From Magicicada septendecula (lineage: Eukaryota > Arthropoda > Insecta > Hemiptera > Cicadidae), in assembly GCA_034769895.1 (NCBI GenBank), contig CM068373.1, forward strand, positions 197,264,134 to 197,328,133: a stretch of 64,000 nucleotides of DNA. Direction: 5' to 3'. Numbering within the stretch: position 1 is the stretch's first letter; the number at the start of each line of letters is the position of its first letter. Of the stretch, positions 23,724-41,794 are shown piece after piece. A program made the position numbers and the translations under genes. The notes beneath the pieces are model-generated. The model had not been told where the DNA came from. It worked only from the letters and a program-made list of their open reading frames with translations, and did not search any database.

Positions 23724-24209
23724 AAATGGGAGTCAAGAGTCAGACACGCAGACAATGGCAGAAAGCTACTGTACGTATTTTTTTGGTAATAAGAGTTCTG
23801 TGTTTATTAGTAAGAGATATAAAGAAGGGGGAGAAAAGAGAGAGAGATAGAAGAAAGGAGAGCGATCAAATGTGCAAAAATGTACATAAAAATAATTACT
23901 TCTTGTGTTAGAGACAGACGGAGAGGAGGAAGACAGAGGGTTGTGAGATAGGATAAAAGTTTGTATTATATTAGTTCTATTTGTGTTAGAGATAACAGCA
24001 AGATGACGCGAGATGCAGGCAGGGAAAGAGAGAGAGACACACACACAATATTAAAATGTTTTGGGTTGAGGGTAACTAGAAGTCGTCGGATACCTGCTTT
24101 ACATCTATTTTAATTTTTTTTAATTTTATTTATTTTTTAGATTTTTTCTAATTTACTTGTACTATAGCTAAATTTATTGACCACAAATTACTGTATATTC
24201 AATTTAAAA

Positions 24210-24745
24210 ATTGCGTGTAAAAATAATGAATAGCCGCTAAAAATTCATTAAACCATTCTTCTGCAGAAAAACACTTTTCTCCAAATATATTCAATCAAAT
24301 ACATCTGAAATGTACTAATAGACATTCTGCTGACTCTTTTCCGCGTATCACGCTTAACTTTGGACCATTAGTTCTCGATCGTTTGTGTGTGAACAGCAGA
24401 ATTGCGAGGACATAAAAAATTAAGCGAATGGTTCACAGACAGGAGTAGGCCTCTATACCCATACATTTGGGTATGTATGGGTACTCGCGACTTGTACCCG
24501 TGCCACATATCTGCAACTATAGTGGTTCCTGGTTCCATATTATTTAAAATTACACAATATAGTGAGTTTGCATCACGTTTATCCACCACCTTTAGGAACA
24601 ACTTCTTTATTCTCCTGCAAATGCTCCCAAGTACCCACGGAGTTTTGGTTATTCGGCCTCTGTTGTACTTCCTTCAAGCAAACGCACTTTCATCAATTTC
24701 AGTATCTCCCGGGCCGCCAATTTTTGAGCTGTTGTCTATCAACCA
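24210..24745 (-). pseudogene. Merlin-like (IS1016/ISXO2-type) transposase fragment
   Basis: Reading the minus strand from 24745 gives the DDE core of the Merlin superfamily: KIGGPGDTEIDESAFA (first Asp region), a stop, RKYNRGR, WVLGSI, LFLKVVDKRDANSLYCVIL, then NMEPGTTIVADMWHGYKS (second Asp). After a frameshift near the VPIHTQ insert come VNHSLNFLCP and HTQTIEN (Glu block). The C-terminal WSKVKRDTRKR follows, with a further decayed tail to about 24210. The order matches bacterial ISXO2-like and eukaryotic Merlin proteins. The N-terminal zinc-binding part is not recognisable with confidence. The gene is broken by at least two stops and one frameshift. No TIRs were identified. Confidence 0.8.
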
Positions 24746-25748
24746 GACAGTAAGGATCTATTTATTTATTAATTTTTGCGTAGTTTTCCTGTTTATGTAG
24801 ATCTGTTTTGAAATGACTGAAATTTGATATTTCAAAATCCAAGTACACACACAGTACAGATAATGCAGGAACACGCGCTATTCCGAAAAAGTGTAATCAT
24901 GTATGTTTGTTGTAGCTCTGCAATTCCTTCTACAACATCTGAAGGTGACGTTTCTTTATCCTTTTACATTTGTTAACATATTACCATCATACTTTACACA
25001 TTGTATTGATAACGGAAGAATATTTTAGTCTCAAACACATTTTCTGATACCCTTTTTTTTTTTAATGAAACACCGAAAATTATTAACACTTTTGTATTCC
25101 ATTTCAGTAAGATACGGATGTGTACAACGCTGATGAATGAATGTTAATTCAAGTTTTTTCGTTTCACTTTTATCCCTTAGTTTAAAGCGAAGGTCTTGTT
25201 TCGTCGCAAATATCACACAATCTCAGGGCACTTTATATTTATAATACTTCATAATTTATAACAAATGTGTTACATCGCCTTAAATCGTTCATTTAAGTAC
25301 TAAGTAGGCCTGTAATGTGAGCGCTGATGTTGCTTGGTATAAGTCTATGTAGGCCTACTTGTGCTTCGTATTAGGTTACTAATTAATGATGGCTACATGT
25401 TCATAATAGTTATATTATATATTATAATGTGTATTTTATAAATCATTTAATGAATTTCATATTCTGTTAAATAACCGTATTTAATTACTTTTGTACGCAA
25501 ATTCTGTGTTAATGCTCGTATTCAAGTAAATATTACAAAAAAGTAATATAGTAGTTATCAAAAAGGAACTTATGTGAACTGTACAAACGTGACGTATTGT
25601 GTCGCATTATATATAGCATGCGGCATTCTGGCCGCGCGTTTAATTGATGTTTTATACAAATTATGTCATGTGACTTCTAAACTAAATGAAGTATGGTAAA
25701 AAATGTATACAGCTCCCCTCTGTCTGTGTACCTCTCTCTCACTTTCTC
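24746..25748. other. Unassigned stretch upstream of Merlin fragment
   Basis: The minus strand near 25031-25216 has an open frame with no clear domain, possibly the worn N-terminus of the Merlin protein. A TAGGCCTA palindrome is at 25350. Nothing else was recognised. Confidence 0.3.
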
Positions 25749-30239
<4,491 letters not shown>

Positions 30240-32757
30240 CCTTAAAATTTTAGGGACAGATTCACAGATATATTTCCGATTATTTACCACTTGCTGGCGA
30301 CAAACCTTATTCTTTGGCAGAATATGACATACGTATTGTTCGTAATGAAAACGAAGAGTTTCAACATTCGTTACTCACAATCCTGGCAGCTTTCTGGCTA
30401 ATAATCCTTACGCACTACACGGCCGAGGTTATCGAACATGAAGGAGCAGACTACGTAACATGATTCTTCGGTACCAGGATGTGATGGCGATTGCACAGTA
30501 CGCAAATCTGGAAAACTGGACAGGTTTTTAACCATGACCTGCAATTCGAAATGGACAGATATAACTTCTTAACTTGGTGAAAATGAAAAATCTGCCGATC
30601 GTCGTGATAGGTTTCTGGAGTGTTTGTTGCAAACTCAACTAGTGATAAAAATGACTTACTAAAAAATCACTCATTGTGAGCAGTTGTCTACACATATTTA
30701 TTATTGAATCCCAGAAACGTGGATTAATACACTACCTCATGCTTCTCCCAAGTTTTGGGTGGAGAAATACCTGACCCAGTCAGTTTTCCAAGGATTCATA
30801 AAATTGTTATCTCGACTATGATACATGGCTCTTGTAGAGCTCGTAATCCTAATGTTCCTTGCATGATTGATAGTATGTGTACACATAATAACCGAGCAAC
30901 TTTTTCCATTCAACTACTGAAAATAACAATGGTTATCCAAAGTACTGGAGATGAGATGACGGAATTGTTGAACTAAAAGGAATATATAATTTGATAATCG
31001 TGATTCGTTCTCTACAATCGCTTCCTAATTCTACAGTACAATGCTCACATCAGTATTGAAAACCTATTCCAATACATGTATAAATAATGTGACTCAACAT
31101 GTATGCAATTCGTAAGAAGCGTCAGTGACGATCATTAACTGGATATGTTGTAACTATAACATACGCGAAAATGCCATACTGTAGGTCTCATCAGATATTC
31201 TGTGCCTTCATTCAAAATAAATGCATGATCAGTCACATACAATCGTTCGCTTAGTTATGCTTGAAGATGGATATTATAATGTGTATTAGGGCAGGGGATG
31301 AGAATGCAATCCAAGGACCTGCAACAAAACGCACAACATTGATGAAATCATGGTTTGATTTTAATCAGTGCGATCCGTGTGCTTGTCAATTCCTGTATAG
31401 TGGCATTTCAGGACTTGACAGATTCGCTGATAACAAATGGACTCCAGGAAAGAGAGATGGCTGCAAAATGATAGGGAGAATGTTCACTGTCGCACCAAAC
31501 GATCATAAAAGATTTTACATACGTATGTTACTACTTCATATTAAAGGAGGAACATCATTCGCATGTCCACGCAGCTACAGCAATACATACACAACTTATA
31601 AGCCATACAAAGGAGAGGCTCTTGCATGTGGGTTACTTGAAATTGACACAGATTCGCACAAATGTTGGGAGGAAATGCAGAGCACATACTGTACATGTCG
31701 TGTCAACTACGAGAGTTGTTCTCATTAATGTGGTACTTCTACAAACCAACATTACCGTTTCAAGTGTAAACAATTATCAAAACACTAATGTAGACGATAC
31801 GCAGGCCCTTGAAGGAAATGCAGCTGAAAATGCAGCATTGCAGGATATACATTACATTCTAAGAAGTAATGGTTTGGAGTGCAGGAACATCGGCTTGCCA
31901 ATACCAATAATCCAATGCTTATTAACCCTGTACGCAATATGAATAAAGAGGCCAGTCATGATGCTAATATACATAGCAAATTAAATGAAAAAAAAAATTA
32001 GTTGTAAATAAAGTTATGTAGGCCATAGCAGGCGAGACAATTGAGAAGCTGTTCTTCTTAGAAGCCGCAGCAGAACGTAGCATGACCTACGTATTCGCAA
32101 ATATTCTGAATATTGTTAGGGAACAGGCTCATTTAGCATTGGTAACAAAATGGACATGCAAACCTGCACAATTTTTGGTTGCAGGAATTATACTCCATTA
32201 GTTATTTGGTCTTCTTGTTCCAGTGTTGCCTTCTTCAGTTTCCTCCATTAAGACTATGTCAGAAAAAGCTACAGTTCTACACAAAGAGTCAGTTATTCTA
32301 ATTGATGAGATCTCAACGATCTCTGCAGTAGCAGTATGGATCATTTACTTTGAAACATAATGAAGTGTATAGTTCGGTGTATACTTCGAGACATCCATTA
32401 TTAAGTATAGTTCAGATGGATGGAAAAGTGATACTTTTAGTGGATACTTCAGACAGGTCTTAACGTTAGTCCCAAAGGTGGGACAAACAAACAAAACTTT
32501 GACCTTTATAACCATATTGTATTTGACCTAAAATATGTGTGCCAGTGCTAATGAACAACAATTTGTGGAGTGGAAACTTCGATTGGGGAACAGAACGTTT
32601 CCTGTGATGGAAACACAGCACGATGGAAATATTTTTAATATTCCCAGCAGATTTATATGCAAGAAATATTCAGTTGTTAACCATGTATTTGGCAAAATTA
32701 ATTGGATGGAAATAATGCAAATTATTTCAAATAATAAGTTTATAAATAAAATAAAAT
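30240..32757 (+). pseudogene. Second Helitron Rep-helicase, heavily decayed
   Basis: Scattered plus-strand pieces read in Helitron order. A Rep segment GGEIPDPVSFPRIHKIVIST with MIHGSCRARNPNVPCMI lies at 30755-30870. A linker with VMLEDGYYNVY, then GDENAIQGPATKRTTLM and DPCACQFLYSG, occupies 31240-31430. RMFTVAPNDHKRFYIRMLLL follows at about 31480. The helicase Walker region at 32050-32220 is damaged (FFLEAAAERSMTYVFANILN in place of a GTGKT loop), then SVILIDEISTISA at about 32290 and FRQVLTLVPKVGQT at about 32450. A last piece, FVEWKLRLGNRTFPV to NHVFGKI, ends near 32700. It belongs to a different Helitron subfamily from the intact copy at 13867. No ends were found. Confidence 0.82.
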
Positions 32758-34000
32758 AATGTTTAGAAACTCAAACGCGAATTATTGAGTGTCCGTTAAA
32801 CGACAACTGCAACCTGATCAACCAAAGCTGAGCTGTGTTTACTTTCAGGGGATTTTGACAGAGTAGGCCTACTGCAGTGTAGACTCGATCTATGCCAAGA
32901 TGGTGATACGGCATATACAAAGAACGTCGTATACACAGAAATACTGTTAAAGAACGATGCAACCACCTAGGCTACTTTTATCACCGACGACTAACAGCGC
33001 AAAACTGGTGGAATAAAGTTTGTTTCTGAGTTTATTGAAATATTAAATAAAAGGAATTCTTAATAAATTTGTGTCTCATTTCATTGAAATAACTTTAAAC
33101 ATTCTCAATAAATTGGCGTTATTGCCCCACCAAACCACCAGTTAGTTACAAAATTTTACGCTCTTCATCTGAAAATCGCATATAACTTAAAGAATCTAAA
33201 CTAAAGTGTAAATTTCCGGTAAGCTACTGTCGTTGTACCACTGAGTTTTCAATCATGAGAATATTTTTCTGTATTAGCGTTGTAATAATAAAACAACGGG
33301 GACAAAAACACAATTGTTATTATATTATTCAAAACTGCACAGACTTCTTTATACGGAAAACTATCTAAAAATATAGTTGTCATTGACACTCTAACTAAAC
33401 AGAATTTGAAATAATTGCACTTTCCACTAAAATACGTTCTTCGTTTGTACTTTACAATATAAGCTTTTGTTATATTTAATACAAGATTAAATAATAAATA
33501 AAAATATGCAAAACACAGTGCGCTTATTAATCAGTAATGTTCAGAATATTTTAAAACATTTGCTCTTATTCGTTGGAAAACATTTAAGAAAATTAAGCGT
33601 AATGGTTATACCATGCAAACTAAGCAAAGACCCGCATGACAACGAGAAAAAAATTCTTGTAGACTGTCAACATAGTATCAGCAGTAAACAAGTTGCAAGT
33701 GTCTTGTTGCTATGAGTGAGTTTTGGCGCGCTTTGCCCGAAGAAAATTGGCAACGCTGTATACACACGGCATGGATACGAACGTATTGTGGCAACGTGTG
33801 TATGGAGTTCACGAATTATAATAAGCGTGGCACGGGTGCCACAACAATGGATATCGAGTGTATCCATAATAAGTTGGTGTGTATACAAAAATTAATGAAA
33901 TTGTCAAAATCAGAGGTAAAAGATCTATGTTGTAGCGTGTTTAACTCTGACGTTGCCACTTGTACATGTGTATGAACTTGTGCCACTAATGCTGAGAGAT

Positions 34001-34003
<3 letters not shown>
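32758..34003. other. Unassigned stretch, one small ORF
   Basis: An ATG-initiated frame at 33712-33975 encodes 87 residues, starting MSEFWRALPEENWQRCI, with no family I recognise and a C-terminus that merges into a GT-rich tract. It may be chance. A TAGGCCTA palindrome is at 32864. Confidence 0.3.

Positions 34004-34034
<31 letters not shown>
34004..34034. repeat. (GT)n microsatellite
   Basis: About 15 GT units, followed by a GATGATG-rich segment. Confidence 0.9.
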
Positions 34035-34037
<3 letters not shown>

Positions 34038-34339
34038 AGACGATGACAACGATGATGATGGTGATGATGTTGCCGATGCCAATTTCCTGTCGCTAATAAA
34101 ACCCCAAGTGTGGCCCCATGAGTAAGTTATTTGTGTCTTCCAGTGGCAGTGGAAAGAAAGTGCATTTCTTTCTATGGCATTGTCTGAATTGCAAAATTTG
34201 TTTTAAATAAGCATGTTTGATTATTGTCATTAATTCATTCATGTCTGGTCTGTAGTTCTCTAACCAAGCAAAATACATGCGTTCACAGAGATCGTCCCCA
34301 TTTGGAGCACAATACCTGCTTCTGTTAATAGACCACATA

Positions 34340-34510
34340 CATACACACATACTGCATAAAATCGACAGGTTATCACTTTTGACAGGTTAGAGCCTGTAAT
34401 TTTTGCCTGTACGTACACAAACACTACTTAAAATTATTTCTAACAACTTCTCTCTATGAATTATTTACTAAAATACTGCCATGGTTAAATATGCAAATAT
34501 ATGTGTTGTT
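34340..34510. repeat. Duplicated segment, copy 1
   Basis: This shares an ordered series of blocks with 39040-39195: an ACA-rich lead, AAAATCRACAGGT, a TTTGACA(A/G)G element, GCCTGTA/GCTTGTA, ACACT(A)CTTAAAA, and TGGTTAAATATGCAAAT at the end. The copies are clearly diverged. The repeat family is unknown. Confidence 0.6.
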
Positions 34511-34866
34511 GCATATATTCCCCAGGTGTTATTGGATGTGAATGGTATTACTATTTGATTTTCATCTTCACATATGTAATTATTCACATAACAATAGGTT
34601 TTAAAACTGCTTCTTATAAAAAAAGATTTAATCGAACATAGTAAACACTGCTATGGTGGGATACATAATTCTTACATCTTTCTTTGGACGTATTGTTCTC
34701 CGTTGACGATATACTGTGTCACATTGTATGTGTTGTTACATTTTCTTGCTTCTTAGGAAGCGGCTATATAACAATGGTTTCTATACCTTTCTTTTGAAGG
34801 TGCTATTTCTACCTGTTTCTCTAATAATGTGCTGTTTATTCTAAGTCGCGTACTGTGTTCACCCCT

Positions 34867-39039
<4,173 letters not shown>

Positions 39040-39195
39040 ACACAGAGCTTAAAATCAACAGGTGTTCAGTTTGACAAGCTACAGCTTGTAAGCTTTCCCT
39101 ATACATACACATAGCACTATTTAAAACTATTTTTACCAACTAATCTTAATTATTTACAAAAATTCTATTTTGGTTAAATATGCAAATGTGTGTGT
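39040..39195. repeat. Duplicated segment, copy 2
   Basis: This is the second copy of the segment at 34340-34510, ending in TGGTTAAATATGCAAATGTG and running into a (GT)n tract at about 39184-39210. It lies just upstream of the zinc-finger exon. Confidence 0.6.
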
Positions 39196-39460
39196 GTGTG
39201 TGTGTGTGCGTGTGCAAGCCAACATGCGCGCCATTCACCATTCAATTATACACACATTTGCTTATAAAAATCTACTATTCTTCCTATGAAGAGTAATGCA
39301 ATACTGTAATCATACATAGGGTAAGGTTAATTTTTGCAAGCTGAAAGCTACCTCACAGGTAGAACATGATTTTTAACACTAGTTTATACTGCTTCAGTTT
39401 TCCAGTTATTTATTATTGCAGTCGTGTATTCATTTGTTCCAGTGTTACTTATTTACACCC

Positions 39461-40507
39461 ATGAATGATATCTGTGAAGAAGTGGATTCTACTCTGGATT
39501 GTGAACTATATAGGGGAAAGTCAATTCAAAATACTCTGGGAGACCATCTGTCACGACACAAGTTAATACATTCTGGCATTAAGAAACATCAGTGCGATGT
39601 TTGTTCAAAATCATTTACTCGTTTAGACAGTTTGTCAGAACACAAGTTAATACATACTGGAAGTAAGAAGTACCAGTGTGATGTTTGTTCAAAGTCATTT
39701 ACTCGTTTATGCAATTTGTCACAACACAAGTTAATACATTTTGCTATTAAGAAATACCAGTGCGATGTTTGTTCAAAATCATTTACTCGTTCACACAGTT
39801 TGTCAGAACACAAGTTAATACATACTGGCAGTAAGAAGTACCAGTGTGATGTTTGTTCAAAATCATTTACTCTGTCAAGCTATTTGTCAAAACACAAGTT
39901 AATGCATTCCGCCATTAAGAAGTACCAGTGCGATGTTTGTTCAAAAGCATTTACTCGTTTAGACAGTTTGTCAAAACACAAGTTAATACATACTGGCAGT
40001 AAGAAGTACCAGTGTGATGTTTGTTCAAAATCATTTACTCTGTCAAACTATTTGTCCAAACACAAGTTAATACATTCTGCCATTAAGAAGTACCAGTGCA
40101 ATGTTTGTTCAAAATCATTTACTCAGTCTAGCATTTTGTTAACACACAAGTTAATGCATTCTGGCATTAAGAAGTACCAGTGTGACGTTTGTTCAAAATC
40201 ATTTTCTCGGTCAGGCAATTTGTTAACACACAAGTTAATACATTCTGGCATTAAGAAATACCAGTGTGACGTTTGTTCAAAATCATTTTCTCAGTCAGGC
40301 TATTTGTCACAACACAAGTTAATACATTCTGGCATTAAGAAGTACCAGTGTGATGTTTGTTCAAAATCATTTACTCTGCCAAGCTATTTGTCAAAACACA
40401 AGTTAATACATACTGGCAGTAAGAAGTACCAGTGTGATGTTTGTTCAAAATCATTTACTTACCTAAGATCTTTGTCAAAACACAGGTTAGTACATTCTGG
40501 CATTTAG
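39461..40507 (+). CDS. Tandem C2H2 zinc-finger protein, probable terminal exon
   Basis: From ATG 39461 (MNDICEEVDSTLDCELYRGK) the frame encodes 348 residues. After a half finger (LGDHLSRHKLIH) come eleven complete C2H2 fingers of 28 residues (84-bp period), each of the form YQCDVCSKSFTRLDSLSEH-KLIH. They differ mainly at the helix positions that contact DNA. The linkers are non-canonical: TGSKK and S(G/A)IKK replace TGEKP and tend to alternate. An acceptor-like sequence TTATTATTGCAG ends at 39420 and the frame is open back to there, so this is probably the last exon of a spliced gene. Upstream exons were not found. It stops at 40505. Directly after, the DNA still aligns with a twelfth finger that has decayed (RYQ, stop, VVSTKVF). 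The likely role is a sequence-specific DNA-binding regulator of a lineage-expanded family. A captured or retroposed copy is possible. Confidence 0.8.
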   Translation: MNDICEEVDSTLDCELYRGKSIQNTLGDHLSRHKLIHSGIKKHQCDVCSKSFTRLDSLSEHKLIHTGSKKYQCDVCSKSFTRLCNLSQHKLIHFAIKKYQCDVCSKSFTRSHSLSEHKLIHTGSKKYQCDVCSKSFTLSSYLSKHKLMHSAIKKYQCDVCSKAFTRLDSLSKHKLIHTGSKKYQCDVCSKSFTLSNYLSKHKLIHSAIKKYQCNVCSKSFTQSSILLTHKLMHSGIKKYQCDVCSKSFSRSGNLLTHKLIHSGIKKYQCDVCSKSFSQSGYLSQHKLIHSGIKKYQCDVCSKSFTLPSYLSKHKLIHTGSKKYQCDVCSKSFTYLRSLSKHRLVHSGI

Positions 40508-41572
40508 AGGTACCAGTGAGTTGTTTCTACAAAAGTATTTAATTTGGCATATCCTGTTGTGTTATAAATAACATGCTGGCATAAAATAATAACTGATGTT
40601 TGCAACAAAATTTTCTGTTTGTATATTTTGAGTGTAAATTAATCCATTATACTATTACGAACCATTACTGTGTGGTAAGTAAGAATGTTTCTGTTGCCCA
40701 AGACGTTTTAGCAATGTAATAAAAAAATCAATATGTTTTTAAACAGAAGCCGTTAAACAGGCATAATTACACAAATAAATATGTGCTGTAATATTGGCCC
40801 TGCAAATATGTAATGTGTATGATATTTGACACTACAAAACAGTAGCGAAATTTGTAACAAACTTTTACCTTACAAATTAAAATCATTAAATTATACATTG
40901 TAGTGTAGTGTGACATTATTGATACACATTTATCCTTGAATTGAATTTGTCACTGCATCAGTTACACTGATATTTGTGTATTGAATCTTTGTTTCTTGCC
41001 ATATATAGATTATACTTCACTCAAGATTTTTGTTGGCTGCTACAGCCTTCACGATGACAAGAGTCCTGGAGTCTTAACACATCTTCCTTATTGGTTGGCA
41101 AAATGATAATGCATGGGTATGTCCCCTAAGTTAATGTGGCTTGGCATTTCTCCATGATTTTGTCTGCATTGTATTTAAAGCTCATAGGTTATTTCATCTA
41201 GCATATTTCTGATTTGTGCATGCATACTGTTTCTTTACAATTCAGCATTAGTTCAGTGCATTACTGACAGATTCATTTGTATCTCAAAACTGCTAATTTC
41301 CGAAGGTTTACATGTCATCGTTTTTTTAACGGTTCCCTGTTGTTAACTACACATTTGGTATAGTGTTGGCTTGTACAGTGTTTGAATTTTTGTGTGATTT
41401 TTTTTTGTAATTTTATATTAAAAAGTGACTGAAAACTTCTTGACTGAAGTTAAAATATTAAGGTAATTTAATTTCAAATCTGGATCTGAATTGAATATCG
41501 TAGAAAATGAAGAGATATTTCGATCTGATAATACAGGTAAGCCTACATAATTTGAGGTTACTTCATCTCACT
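40508..41572. other. Downstream of zinc-finger exon, probable 3' UTR then spacer
   Basis: The first about 60 bp are a decayed finger repeat. AATAAA-type signals occur at about 40718 (GTAATAAAAAAATC) and 40774, so the 3' UTR may end there. No other gene was recognised up to the hAT element. Confidence 0.4.
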
Positions 41573-41580
41573 ATTTATAC

Positions 41581-41756
41581 CAGGGTTCCCAACTGGTGGT
41601 ATGCATATCACTAGTATGGTACATGGAGGGATCTATAAGTTCATAACAATTGGTTTACAAAACGCACTCTAAAAGCGTGGGATGAATGGAACTGCCGCCA
41701 GGCTATGTGAGGCTTTCTTGCAAAGCCTCTCTCCCACCACCATTTATGACGGGCGT

Positions 41757-41794
<38 letters not shown>

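Noticed and set aside
23456..23850. Long open frames of Arg-Glu or Ser-Leu repeats
   Set aside because: They are translations of GA/TC microsatellites. The same applies at 25686-26001 and 34753-35053.
33712..33975. 87-codon ORF as a gene
   Set aside because: It has an ATG and plausible composition, but no family resemblance, no splice or promoter evidence, and it ends in repeat-rich DNA.
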